Assembly (NCBI GenBank): GCA_009363875.1
Contig: CM018690.1
Span: 12,059,971-12,123,970, forward strand
Direction: 5' to 3'
DNA from: Mikania micrantha
Lineage: Eukaryota > Streptophyta > Magnoliopsida > Asterales > Asteraceae
DNA length: 64,000 nt
Shown here piece after piece: positions 54,509-64,000 of the stretch. Numbering within the stretch: position 1 is the first letter of the stretch; the number at the start of each line of letters is the position of its first letter. The notes beneath the pieces are model-generated. The model ran no database searches, was not told where the DNA came from, and saw nothing but the letters and a program-made list of their open reading frames with translations. A program made the position numbers and the translations under genes.

Positions 54509-57451
54509 TCAACCAATGTTTAGAAGATCTAAACAAAATTGAAATTTAGGCCCTGGAACAACTTTAGTTAACATATCAGCTGCATTCTCAAGAGTATCAA
54601 CTTCTCTTATGACCAATTCTCCTGACTTAACTACATCCCGAATAAAATGCAACTTAACATTTATATGCTTTGTTCTCTCATGATGAACTTGATTTTTAGT
54701 AAGACTTACTGCACTCTGATTATCACACAGAATAACAACTTCTTCAAACACTATCTTCAATTCACCAAGAAAACCTCTCAACCATAAACCTTCCTTTGCA
54801 GCTTCAGTCAATGCTACATACTCAGACTCAGTAGTCGACAAAGCCACAATATGCTGCAAATTAGCCTTCCAACTGATAGCAGATCCAAATAGAGTAAACA
54901 CAAAACCAGTCATAGACCTCCCTTTATCTAGATCTCTAGCAAAATCTGCATCAGCATAACAAACTACATCTCCTTTATAACATGAGCCTTTACCAAAAAT
55001 TAATCCGAGATCTTTGGTACCCTGCAAATATTTCAATATCCACTGAACTGCCCTCCAATGATCTTTTCCAGGATTAGACACATACCTACTCACAACACTG
55101 ACAGCATACCCAAGATCAGGCCTTGCACATATCATAAGATACATAAGACTGCCAACCACATTTGAATAAGGCACATCCTTCATAAAAGCAATATCTTCAT
55201 CAGAGGCAGGACAATTCAAATTTGATAACTTGAAATGAGCAGCTAAAGGAACTGTTACAGCCTTACATTTATCCATTCTGAACTTATTCAGAATCTTATC
55301 AACATAAGCAGACTGAGACAACTTTAATAAACCTTTATCTTTATCTCTGACAATATCTATTCCCAATATCCTTTTAGCTTCCCCAAGTTCTTTCATATCA
55401 AACTTCACCTTTAACATCTCTTTAGTCTCATCAATAACTCTTTTGTCTTTACATGCTATTAACATATCATCAACATACATCAACAAATACACAAAATTTC
55501 CTGCTGTATATTCTTTAAAATACACACAGCCATCATAAAGACTCCTTTGAAAACCAATGGACAACATATGGCTATCAAATTTGAGATACCACTGTCTTGG
55601 AGACTGTTTAAGGCCATACAAAGACTTTTGTAGCAAACATACCTTGCTCTCTTCCCCTGCAACCTCAAACCCCTCTGGTTGCATCATATAAATCTTTTCT
55701 TCAAGATCTCCATGTAAAAAAGCAGTTCTCACATCTAATTGTTCCAACTCAAAACCTTTGATAGCTGTTAATGACAACATTACTCTTATAGACTTATGTT
55801 TCACAACAGGTGAAAAAATTTCATTGTAATCTACTCCTGCTTTCTGAGTAAACCCCTTCGCCACTAACCTTGCCTTATATCTTGGCAATTCACCTGGTAA
55901 ACCTTCCTTAATCTTAAAAACCCACTTACAAGCTACAGGCTTTTGTTTACCATTGTTATCCACCAACACCCAAGTATTACTCTTGTACAATGACTCCATC
56001 TCCTCCTTCATAGCTCTAATCCATTTCTCCTTATCTACTGATGTAACATCATCATTGAAACTTAAAGGTTCACACATGCTTTCTTCTTCAGCCACAGAAA
56101 AAACAAAAGCAGACACATCATCCTGATTTCTAAATCTTGCTGGAGGAATTATTTGTCTTCTGGGCCTTTCTCTAGCCAAACTATAATCAGCATTAACCCC
56201 ACTGCCATTACCAGCTTGTTCAAAAACAGAATCTCCACCGGATGAGCTATGCATAGGCTCCACCTCAACCTGAACACCATCCTGAACAATGTTCTGTATA
56301 CCCATTCCAGCATTTATATCCTTATACATAATGCTTTCTCTCCAAGCAACAATATCTCTACTAACCAGCACCTTCTCATCATCAATCCTCCACAATCTAT
56401 GCCCTTTAACCTCATCTGGATAACCTAAGAAAATACATTTCTGAGCTCTAGGATCTAGCTTATCACCTTTAACATGAATATAAGCTAAAGACCCAAACAC
56501 CCTCAGATTATTAAACTCAATCCTCTCACCAGACCACACTTCCATAGGGACCTTCATATTGATTGCTGAAGATGGTGATCTATTTATCAGATATGCAGCA
56601 GTAGAAACTGCTTCTCCCCAGAACTTCTTTGGCAGACCTGAACTATGCAACATACACCTTACTTTGTTCAACAAAGTCCGATTCATTCTTTCTACCAAAC
56701 CATTTTGTTGTAGTGTTCCAGGGACTGTCAAATGCCTACCAATTCCATCTCTTCTACACAAATTATCAAATTCTTTATTACAAAACTCAAGCCCATTATC
56801 AGTTCTGATTTTCTTAACCTTCCTTCCTGTCTTATTTTCAACCAGACTCTTCCATTCCACAAACTTTGAGAAAGTCTCATGTTTGTGTTTCAGAGTATAC
56901 ACCCATACCCTTCGTGAGAAATCATCTATTATAGACAGAAAATACAAAGCTCCACCTAGAGTCTTATTCCTTGCTGGCCCCCACAAATCAGCATGCACAT
57001 AATCCAAACAACCTTTGGTTGAGTGAACACCAGTTGAAAATTTGACCCTGTGAGACTTGCCCATTACACAATCTTCACAAAAATCCATTTCACAACTATA
57101 CAAGTCCTTAATCAGTTCTTGTTTCTTCAACTCAACCAACCCTTGAACACTTATGTGCCCTAACCTCCTGTGCCACATGACAGCATTGTCACTTACACTC
57201 TTCTTATTAGCAGCAACATTTACATATCCACAATCAACCATACCATCAAGTATGTACAAGTTATTGTTCCTCCTAGTGCCACTCATCACCACCATTGACC
57301 TCTTAATGACTCTAGCTTTACCATTTTTCAAATTAATGGAACATCCGACACTTTCAAAAGTACCCAAGGAAATTAGATTTTTAGTTAAACCAGGTATATA
57401 CCTGACATCAGAAAGACTAGTTTCCATTCCATTGTTCAGCTTAAGAATCAC
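54509..57451 (-). CDS. Copia pol: integrase, reverse transcriptase, RNase H
   Basis: A single open frame of about 980 codons continuing the gag frame after a stop. In order it has a GAG-pre-integrase block ('WHRRLGHISVQGLVELKKQ', about residue 95), then the integrase core ('HADLWGPARNK', 'IIDDFSRRVWVY', and 'LQQNGLVERMNRTLL' with the catalytic Glu). Reverse transcriptase follows ('YKARLVAKGFTQKAGVDYNE', then catalytic 'YVDDMLIA' near residue 670), then RNase H ('YADADFARDLDKG', 'ALSTTESEYVALTEAAKEG'). It ends 'ADMLTKVVPGPKFQF'. All catalytic motifs are present. It has no start codon of its own, so it needs readthrough of the TAA at 57452. Confidence 0.95.
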   Translation of the reverse strand: MILKLNNGMETSLSDVRYIPGLTKNLISLGTFESVGCSINLKNGKARVIKRSMVVMSGTRRNNNLYILDGMVDCGYVNVAANKKSVSDNAVMWHRRLGHISVQGLVELKKQELIKDLYSCEMDFCEDCVMGKSHRVKFSTGVHSTKGCLDYVHADLWGPARNKTLGGALYFLSIIDDFSRRVWVYTLKHKHETFSKFVEWKSLVENKTGRKVKKIRTDNGLEFCNKEFDNLCRRDGIGRHLTVPGTLQQNGLVERMNRTLLNKVRCMLHSSGLPKKFWGEAVSTAAYLINRSPSSAINMKVPMEVWSGERIEFNNLRVFGSLAYIHVKGDKLDPRAQKCIFLGYPDEVKGHRLWRIDDEKVLVSRDIVAWRESIMYKDINAGMGIQNIVQDGVQVEVEPMHSSSGGDSVFEQAGNGSGVNADYSLARERPRRQIIPPARFRNQDDVSAFVFSVAEEESMCEPLSFNDDVTSVDKEKWIRAMKEEMESLYKSNTWVLVDNNGKQKPVACKWVFKIKEGLPGELPRYKARLVAKGFTQKAGVDYNEIFSPVVKHKSIRVMLSLTAIKGFELEQLDVRTAFLHGDLEEKIYMMQPEGFEVAGEESKVCLLQKSLYGLKQSPRQWYLKFDSHMLSIGFQRSLYDGCVYFKEYTAGNFVYLLMYVDDMLIACKDKRVIDETKEMLKVKFDMKELGEAKRILGIDIVRDKDKGLLKLSQSAYVDKILNKFRMDKCKAVTVPLAAHFKLSNLNCPASDEDIAFMKDVPYSNVVGSLMYLMICARPDLGYAVSVVSRYVSNPGKDHWRAVQWILKYLQGTKDLGLIFGKGSCYKGDVVCYADADFARDLDKGRSMTGFVFTLFGSAISWKANLQHIVALSTTESEYVALTEAAKEGLWLRGFLGELKIVFEEVVILCDNQSAVSLTKNQVHHERTKHINVKLHFIRDVVKSGELVIREVDTLENAADMLTKVVPGPKFQFCLDLLNIG

Positions 57452-58438
57452 TTAACCAACACCTTTGATAACTTGCGGCCTGTCATCCCCTAGTCTTACC
57501 TCTCCCATATCTTCCATTCTTAATTCTTTAAAATAACTCCTGTTAGGAGTCATATGATAAGAGCATCCAGAATCCATTACCCAGTCATCACTCTGAACTG
57601 AATTAGAAGCCATCAATACCTCAGCACTTTCATACCCATCTAGACTTTCATCTATAACATGGTTTCCTTGATCTTTGGACGACCCAGCACCTCCTTCAAA
57701 TTTCTTCTTCTTGTTCCTTTCGAGACATTCTCTTTTAAGATGTTTTTCAGATCCACAGATATAACATTTTCGTTTAAATCTGGACCTTGATCTGCTCAAC
57801 GCCTTTTGTTTGAAGGATCTTTGCTCCGATCTTCCTCTAACCACCAAACCTTCACCAACTTCTTCTTGACCACCCGATTTCTTCTTCAACTCCTTTGAGT
57901 TTAGAGCAGCCAACACATCTTCCATTGATAACGTATCCCTCCCATACATGAGAGTATCAACAAAATGTTCATATGCAGTTGGTAACGATGCCAAGAAAAT
58001 GATGGCCTGATCTTCATCTTCTAATGAAATCTCAATGTTCTCCAGATCAAGAATGAGCTTATTAAACTCATCAGTGTGATCATCAAGATTCTTACCAGAG
58101 GCCATTTGAAAAGTGTACAATCTTTTCTTCAAATACAGACGATTTGCAAGTGACTTTGTCATGTATAGTGTCTCCAATTTGGCCCAAATCCCAGCCGCTG
58201 TGATTTCCTTTGAAACTTCCCGTAACACTCGATCACCTAAACTCAAAACGATTTCACTATGGGCTTTCTCCATGATCTCCTTCTTCTCCTTGACTGACAA
58301 CGTTGCAGGTAACCCATCTTCTCCCTTCAACGCATCGACAACACCATTGTGAACCAGCATAGCCCGCATCTTTACACGCCATAAGGAGAAATCATTCTTT
58401 CCGTCGAATTTCTCCAACTGAAACTTCGTAGATGCCAT
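57452..58438 (-). CDS. Copia gag with protease
   Basis: It starts at ATG 58438 ('MASTKFQLEKFDGKNDFSLW'), 328 residues. The capsid-like part has 'LANRLYLKKRLYTFQM' and 'LASLPTAYEHFV' (UBN2/gag family). A zinc knuckle CX2CX4HX4C lies at residues 225-238 (CYICGSEKHLKREC) and the protease active site DSG at 289-291 (DSGCSYHM). The frame ends with TAA (57452-57454) just after 'VIKGVG', within the region joining protease to integrase. The frame continues in register beyond the stop. The upstream frame to 58507 crosses the primer site and is not coding. Confidence 0.93.
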   Translation of the reverse strand: MASTKFQLEKFDGKNDFSLWRVKMRAMLVHNGVVDALKGEDGLPATLSVKEKKEIMEKAHSEIVLSLGDRVLREVSKEITAAGIWAKLETLYMTKSLANRLYLKKRLYTFQMASGKNLDDHTDEFNKLILDLENIEISLEDEDQAIIFLASLPTAYEHFVDTLMYGRDTLSMEDVLAALNSKELKKKSGGQEEVGEGLVVRGRSEQRSFKQKALSRSRSRFKRKCYICGSEKHLKRECLERNKKKKFEGGAGSSKDQGNHVIDESLDGYESAEVLMASNSVQSDDWVMDSGCSYHMTPNRSYFKELRMEDMGEVRLGDDRPQVIKGVG

Positions 58439-58493
58439 AGTAATCCTATCTTGTAATTGCGGAACTCCGATTGCCGTTCCCAGTGAGCCACGA

Positions 58494-58506
58494 GGCTCTG
58501 ATACCA
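58494..58506 (-). promoter_or_regulatory. Copia tRNA-Met primer-binding site
   Basis: On the minus strand 'tggtatcagagcc' begins two bases after the 5' LTR, complementary to initiator tRNA-Met. Confidence 0.95.
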
Positions 58507-58508
58507 CT

Positions 58509-58787
58509 TGTTATGAATTAAGAACAAATCGATTACAAGATACTTTGAACAAAACTTGAATCAAACTCAAATCAATTGAGACTTTATTATTCAATCGATA
58601 AGGAATACAAAGAAAACACACCACCGAGAGAAAAATGACCTAACCTCTCATATATGTCTAACTAACAACTGATTAACAAACAATTAACAAACTAATCACC
58701 ATATTATCACTGACATACTTCAACTATCAGACTTGTACAACTTTTACCCTTCAACTAGTACATAGTTGACTTTTCCAACTTTCAACA
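58509..58787 (-). repeat. Copia 5' LTR
   Basis: The same 279-bp sequence as 54211-54489 with one apparent base difference. It is followed by the 5-bp target duplicate TTTTT (58788-58792). It would act as the element's promoter. Confidence 0.95.
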
Positions 58788-58792
58788 TTTTT

Positions 58793-59599
58793 AATATGAG
58801 ATCCTAGTAAAATTTAAGACCTAGGCGATAGGCTAAAAATTATGCTCATTGAGCCGACCCTAAGTATGTTGATATTATAATTATTTTTAAGATATTTTAT
58901 ATTTCTCTTTTAAAATATTATATTAAATTCTAACATATTATTAAAAAACTTTAAATTTTTACTATTATAAAATCGTTAGGGATGTTATTGAGTATTTGAT
59001 ATTTTAAGTTAGTTTTTTTAGATGAGTAACAACTCATTCAAGATAATCACCATCTTTATAGATTTTTTTTTTAACCACATAACACATAAACTTATATGCC
59101 AATATCGATGGGCATATCATAAAGGATTAAGTGATATGTGTGACAATTGACACATGGTTTTATAATCAAATTTGTCGTTAAAACAAAACAGCATGAAGTC
59201 TAATGATATCAAAGCATTTAGTAAGGTATATATGTTTATAAGGTTAAAAGTATAAAACTCATACGAGACAAATGACGTAAAACTAGAAGTACATTTAAGG
59301 GTCATATAACATGGTTTATATGAAACTAATATTATAACATTTTATATTTTTATCGGTAATTGAATGGTAAAAGAATGGAGTATGGTTAGCGATTTTGAGT
59401 GACTTTTATATGTCATGTAGGCAAAAATTGACCTTATCACTTAATTTAAGGGTTACACATTTTATTAAAAAATTACAACTTTTATTATAAGTATTACGCT
59501 CTTTGAACTTACATTTAACTTAATGTGACCTTTTGTTAGCAACTTTATAACAGGAGTTGCATTTGATTCTAAAGCAACTTTGTTTAAAAAAAATTGTTT
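58793..59599. other. Non-coding AT-rich interval
   Basis: No gene or clear repeat is recognised. This is the continuation of the interval into which the copia element inserted. Confidence 0.55.
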
Positions 59600-59629
59600 G
59601 TGATGTGTTAAAACGGGCGGGAATCTCGG

Positions 59630-60069
59630 CAAAAAAAAGAGGCTCCCGTGAATTTCTTGTCAGATTCGTGTGAGGGAAGGTCTACTCTTCGGCCAGCGGA
59701 CATTCTTGTGTTTGGATGGGTAGGGGGAAGCATGCTTGTGTGGACCTTACTGGGGTGTCCCCCCTTGTTGGGCTTAGGGACACCGGGTTTGTCGCTAGGC
59801 AGGCCGTGTTAAAGGCAGAATTGGGAAAAATTGCTAAGCACGAGAAGGCGTGTGCCGAGAATCAACATGCCTTCATTCCGTTTGCTTTCGATACTTTTGG
59901 GTCTCTTGCCCCCGATGCTGCTACATTTCTGAAGAGAGTTCAGCAGGTCGTGCACAGTAATTCATCGACACCGAAGAACGCTAACTTTGTTTTCAGTAGG
60001 ATCGGATTTGCCATTCAAAAGGAGGTAGTGGCGCAGCTTGTTGCTCGCTTACCTGCCTTTCTATTGTAA
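59630..60069 (+). pseudogene. Frameshifted fragment of a common plant repeat ORF
   Basis: One frame gives 'KEAPVNFLSDSCEGRSTL', then 'RPADILVFGWVGG'. After a 1-bp shift near 59730 the next frame gives 'KHACVDLTGVSPLVGLRD', 'KHEKACAENQHAFIPFAFD' and 'NFVFSRIGFAIQKEVVAQL', ending at 60069. From memory this C-terminal block recurs in many dispersed plant pseudogenes, often annotated beside reverse transcriptases, but I cannot name the domain with certainty. It has no visible ends or intact start, so it is a dead fragment. The ATG at 59716 is not a real start. Confidence 0.7.
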
Positions 60070-60485
60070 TTGGATCCATATTGATATGTCAAATTCTTAT
60101 CACATAGTTAAAGATGTAATATAACCTTTTTCTATGAACGCTGCAAATTTTATTAAAATGCAATTTTTAAATAAGAGCTGGAAATTTTATTTGAAGATGC
60201 AAATTTTATTAAAATTTACCTACAATTTTTGTTATAGGAGTTGCATTAAAATGTTAAAGGAAAATACATACGTATACACATACATTTTAATTGTTTACCT
60301 ATTTAAAAGTAAATATCTTTTGATGTGATCATTTCTATTTGAGTGGTCTAACCCATTTAACAAAATGGACATTAAGCCCAAATAAAACATTTAACGTGTT
60401 CTCTAATTGCCTAATTGGTCATAACAATTAACAACATAAGTACATAACCCCCTTATTGTACCAATTTATGTCCGAGGATTACAAC
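60070..60485. other. Non-coding spacer
   Basis: Direct repeats of 'gcaaattttattaaaatg' near 60141 and 60198 are the only structure seen. No gene is present. Confidence 0.5.
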
Positions 60486-60748
60486 TAGAGCTGGCAAAAT
60501 AGGTAGCTGTTAAGACACGATAAGACCTGTTTAACAAAAAATTACTATTTGATTTTATAATTTTTTAAAAATAATAGAAATTAAGAAGCTAGACATCATT
60601 ATTCTATTTTTTACTACATAAAATAGAGAACTGTCATGCTTAAATCACCAAACCAAGTGTTAAACTAGTCGTTTTCATGTTTTATATTAACATTAAAATC
60701 GTCGTCTGAAACCTGTTAAACCCGTTAACACCTGTTTTGTCAGCCTTA
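60486..60748. mobile_element. Short hAT-like element
   Basis: The ends 'tagagctggcaaaat' and 'ttttgtcagcctta' pair imperfectly and resemble those at 51211-51730. The flanks are ATTACAAC (60478-60485) and ATTACAAT (60749-60756), 7 of 8 identical. The interior contains 'gttaagacacgataagacctg' type words, degenerate relatives of the 51211 element. Confidence 0.75.
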
Positions 60749-61752
60749 ATTACAATTATAAATTAACTAACATTATGTTAACTTACGAAAATATTCTTGC
60801 CGAACTTTTTTTCATTTTTTTTTTACATAATGATGCATTATCAATCCACATAGCAAATGAATTAGAGCTTGTGACAATATATTTAAACGTAATATATGAA
60901 CCGGTATATGTAAATGTCAACCATACTTTGGGAGGTAAAAATGAAGACACAACGCACCTATAATCTTAAGGGAGGGGTTATCTACACACCCCAAAATTTT
61001 AATTCAACACCCCGGCCGCCACCCATACGCCCCGTAGTGGCCACTACGGGGCGTTTTGACCACAGACTGACAAACCAGACATTCTGTGTCAGCTTTTTCG
61101 CAGAACTATACGCCATGTAGTGACCACTACGGTGCGTATAGGGTTAAAAAAATTAAACTGGGGCGTTTGTGGGGCGTTTGAGTGTGTTTTGAGGGTTTGG
61201 GTATTTTTTGGGGTGTAAAAATATAGTTGTTTTGTTAAAAAAAAAAATTAAAAATATAATAGTTTTGTTTAAAAATTATTTTTATATTTTGCGACGTATC
61301 TCTCGTTACGTTTATACTTAACGACGACACACCTCGTACGGTAAAAATTTTAGTTTTTTTTTAAACGCATGTTTTTTTGTTTGTAAAAATCTAATATTTT
61401 TTTTTAAAAGTTTTTTTTTACAGTCTCTCGGTTCGTTTATTTTTAATTGTTTTTAAAACTTTTAGATTTGAAAGCTAAAATTGTTTTTAATTATTATATT
61501 TAATAATAATTTAAATATATTAATTAATTGATATATAAATGACGTTATTTGTTTAAGCATATTGATGTTACAGAATAATACGATAAATAATGCATCACCA
61601 ACCAAAACATATTTAAATAATAAACACACATCACCAACCAGAACAACCAAATATATACACGCATCATCAACCAAAACAACCAAATATATACAAAACATAG
61701 ACATGAATACAAGTGTGTGTTTAACAAATACAAATATAACTAAAAATACTAA
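60749..61752. repeat. Repeat-rich interval with 'cgtagtggccactacg' palindromes
   Basis: A perfect 26-bp palindrome lies at 61028-61053 (cgccccgtagtgg and its complement). A diverged one lies at about 61107-61140. Related words recur at 62525-62600 and 62815-62850, and 'ggggcgtttgtgggg' occurs at both 61163 and 62771. The two sides may be the ends of one element enclosing the Q-rich ORF. No gene is present in this part. Confidence 0.6.
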
Positions 61753-62263
61753 CTAGCCATCATGAGGTGGAGGTGAAGGGGGAGGAGGATAATCTCGTGG
61801 CTGCGGAACTGCAGGGAGCTCGACACCCTCAGCATGAGCGTGCCTAAGCTCTATATGCACCTGCCACGAGATCAAATCCTCCAACCGATCCATACGTCGC
61901 GTCAGCTGCTCGCTGGTATGAGCGAGCCGCTGACTGAGCTGGAGCTGCTGCTGCTGCATCTGCGCCTGCTGTTGTGTGAGCTGGAGCTGCTGTTGCTGTA
62001 TCTGCCCCTGCTGCTGAACGAGCTGCTGTGTCGCATCAGCAATAGTCTGCAGCATAGCCTCGACACGAGCAGGAAGCCGCACGGCTCTGTATACGCGCTC
62101 AGGATGCTGATGTGGCACATCCTGATGCGGCTCCCCCTCGCCATGTGGTGGTGGCGGCGGCGGCGGCTGCTGCTGGGGCATAGGGTCCTCGTCTCTGTAA
62201 TGGAGATCATTTGGCCCCGGCTGCCAAATGACCCCCCTCTCAAGCGAAAATCGAAGCCTCGGC

Positions 62264-62265
<2 letters not shown>
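61753..62265 (-). CDS. Q-rich, coiled-coil-like ORF of probable transposon origin
   Basis: From ATG 62265 there are 170 residues: 'MPRLRFSLERGVIWQPGPND', a proline stretch, then a long Gln-rich segment ('QQQGQIQQQQLQLTQQQAQ') with heptad-like spacing, 'RRMDRLEDLISWQVHIEL', and a proline-rich end. Glutamine-rich coiled tails like this follow gag-type or plant-mobile-domain ORFs in plant transposons, so it is probably the last piece of a larger protein. Directly upstream is a long AAT microsatellite, which would read as poly-isoleucine, so the true N-terminus is lost or lies elsewhere. It is flanked by the 'cgtagtgg' palindrome repeats. Function unknown. Confidence 0.45.

Positions 62266-62352
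<87 letters not shown>
62264..62352. repeat. AAT trinucleotide microsatellite
   Basis: About 30 uninterrupted AAT units, followed to about 62515 by imperfect 'aataataaataataac' variants. Confidence 0.97.
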
Positions 62353-62524
62353 TAATAAATAATAATAACAATAAATAATAATAACAATAACAATAATAAT
62401 AACAATAAACAATAATAAAATTAATAATAAAATTAATAACAATAAATAATAATAACAATAAATAATAATAATAATAATAATAAATAATAATAATAATATT
62501 AATAACAATAAATAATAACCGTAG

Positions 62525-63135
62525 AGGCAAACGCCCCGTAGTGGCCCAAATGGGCCGTTTAGTTTGAAACTTTTGGGGCAAACGCCTCGTAGTGCTTCAA
62601 ACGGGGCAAGTGGTCCACGTTTGCCTCAAGAACCCAACCCCCGGTCATCCACCTTAACCCTAACCGATCACATGGTCGGAATACTAACCTGAAGTAGCAA
62701 ACGAGCGGCAAACGAGTGTCAAATGAGCGGGTTTCGACGGTGGCGTAGAGAGCAAACGAGAGTGAGTGAGGGGCGTTTGTGGGGAGCCGGGGGGCGTTTG
62801 GGGGGTAATTTAAGTTTCATACGCCATGTAGTGGTCACTACGTGACGTTTAGATTTATTTTTTTTAATTTAATGTTATATTATATATAATGATATATTAT
62901 ATTTAATTCTATTATATATAATTCTATTAAATATAATTATGTTATATTTAATTCTATTATATATAATTATGTTAAATATAATTATATTATATTTAATTAT
63001 ATTATATATAATTATATTATATTTAATTCTATTATATATATAATTATATTAAATATAATTATATTATATTAAACATGGGTATTTTATGATGACCCATTGT
63101 CTTTATTAAACTTGTTTCAAACCTATGTTTCATGT
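62525..63135. repeat. Palindrome-repeat arm and AT-rich tandem repeats
   Basis: 62525-62850 holds more 'acgccccgtagtgg' words and G-rich 'ggggcgtttg' repeats. About 62865-63075 is a run of 'ttatatttaattctattatatataa' type units of roughly 35-40 bp, each nearly self-complementary. No gene is present. Confidence 0.7.
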
Positions 63136-63940
63136 TTACCTCCTCGATTCTACCATTTGATCAACAAAACCTACCAGTGTCGAGAGCGAGTTATTAGTGG
63201 TTCTCAGATATCTTTTTAAGTTTGAATGTTGACTCTCGACTCTGTTAGTTGTACGTTGACCAAAGTTAGGCGTTCTGTTAGTCCAGGCTGTGACAAACAT
63301 GTCTTTGTAGGGGTTTAACCAAGTCTGAGTGACAAAGATGGCTGTACTATTGTGTTCACCACCACGATCACACACAAAGCCAGATTTTGTTGACCTCATC
63401 GGTCCCCTTCTTTTTCTTAGATCGCCCAGTAACTACGACGTATCCATTATCAAGGGCTCTACTTTTCATCCATGCCATCAGCTCCTCCACATAAATGAAT
63501 ATCTGAAAACAATGTTGTCATTAAACTAATGTCCATCTAACTAAAAACAAGTGAAAATATATTACCTCATTGGTATTCCAGTTCATATTTTGGTATACAA
63601 TGTCAGCTTCTTCCTTTTTAACCGCCACTTGGGGTGGGTGTGATTGTTCACCACCGTAACATTCCTTGTTAACGTCTTCATCAACGCAAGGTTCCTGGTT
63701 CAAATTAAACTGCCAGTATGAAGTTTGACCCGCAACCTCTTCATTAAGATCTAGCAATGCTGGTCTATATGTGGCCTCAGACGATTGCACACCAGTCTCA
63801 TCCTTAAAAACATTATGATTAGTTTGTCATTTGATTAACAATAAAAACAAGTAAATACAGTTTTGTACCTGATAAGTTTCAGCCACACGCGAAACGTCGG
63901 AATATTGACAGAAGAAAAAGTCTCCGTCCCACCAAGACAT
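63136..63940 (-). pseudogene. FAR1/MULE-type transposase remnant lacking the catalytic core
   Basis: Apparent exons on the minus strand: 63940-63869 ('MSWWDGDFFFCQYSDVSRV'), 63802-63566, then from 63502. All joins are GT-AG and in phase. The third exon reads 'VEELMAWMKSRALDNGYVVV' and 'GTDEVNKIWL', the N-terminal DNA-binding region of FAR1/MULE proteins. A 2-bp GT expansion near 63385 then shifts the frame before 'VCDRGGEHNSTAIF'. After that the sequence jumps straight to C-terminal motifs ('YKDMFVTAWTNRTPNFG', 'TTNRVESQHSNLKRYL'). The whole DDE core is missing, so this is an internally deleted, non-autonomous copy. Confidence 0.8.
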
Positions 63941-64000
63941 ATTTCAAATCAAAAATATGGGTGTAGAGTGTAGATATTTAATAAACGAAACAAGAGAAAC

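Larger units (their letters stand above)
54211..58787 (-). mobile_element. Nearly intact Ty1/copia retrotransposon
   Basis: LTRs of 279 bp (54211-54489 and 58509-58787) begin TG and end CA. By eye they differ at a single base (54339 region, t against c). A 5-bp target duplication TTTTT flanks the element. On the minus strand the order is LTR, primer site, gag-protease, integrase, reverse transcriptase, RNase H, polypurine tract, LTR, which is copia order. The polymerase end resembles the Tork/Tnt1 lineage ('ADMLTKVVP'). The near-identical LTRs mean a very recent insertion. One in-frame stop interrupts the polyprotein. Confidence 0.97.

Noticed and set aside
58439..58507. Longer gag reading frame starting at a GTG upstream of ATG 58438
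   Set aside because: It would translate the tRNA primer-binding site; the ATG at 58438 gives the usual gag start.
61834..62355. 173-codon plus-strand ORF ending in poly-asparagine
   Set aside because: It is the antisense shadow of the Q-rich ORF plus the AAT microsatellite.

Overview
This is a plant nuclear window: AT-rich DNA, spliced genes with GT-AG introns, plant families of LTR retrotransposons with tRNA-Met primer sites, hAT, MULE and Helitron-like DNA transposons, and tRNA-derived SINEs. It looks like a eudicot, and the repeat style suggests Asteraceae, but that taxonomic guess is an inference. Only two host gene types are convincing: a reticulon-like (RTNLB) gene present in two tandem copies, and an FBW2-like F-box gene. 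Nearly everything else is mobile DNA.

Layout. 1-3052 is non-coding and holds one SINE-like repeat. 3053-16010 and 16007-43008 are two copies of one tandemly duplicated unit of about 13 kb. The junction at about 16007-16011 shares only about 5 bp with the outer ends. Each unit carries a five-exon reticulon-like gene on the minus strand. Copy 1 (5792-14055) reads open throughout. Copy 2 (17901-41124) has a 1-bp insertion in exon 2 and a third intron swollen to 20.8 kb. Because the units are so alike, each serves as the empty-site control for the other. This shows later insertions directly: hAT 3359-4180 in unit 1; a MULE at about 33918-36860, a hAT at 40411-40971 and a Helitron-like 1.5 kb segment ending at 39178 in unit 2.

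The core of unit 2 (21120-31840) is a scrambled, partly palindromic nest of a Ty3/gypsy chromovirus (Tekay/Del-like). It contains a reverse transcriptase fragment, integrase plus chromodomain, long LTRs, primer sites, and copies of an unrecognised roughly 265-270 residue ORF. That ORF has a proline-rich N-terminal half, a heptad-like middle and a C-terminal membrane anchor. Two diverged subfamilies of it occur in five places in the window, next to a conserved leader hairpin with a palindromic loop. It is my best candidate for something undescribed.

43009-48372 holds the F-box gene (two exons, 43823-47828), with one hAT in its intron and a sister hAT just upstream. 48373-54210 is repeats: a hAT containing a large fold-back element, a hAT-like repeat and a SINE. 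54211-58787 is a nearly intact, young Ty1/copia element on the minus strand with 279-bp LTRs, a 5-bp target duplication and one in-frame stop between protease and integrase. 58788-64000 holds gene fragments: a frameshifted fragment of a common plant repeat ORF, a Q-rich ORF beside a long AAT microsatellite, and a FAR1/MULE-type transposase remnant missing its catalytic core.
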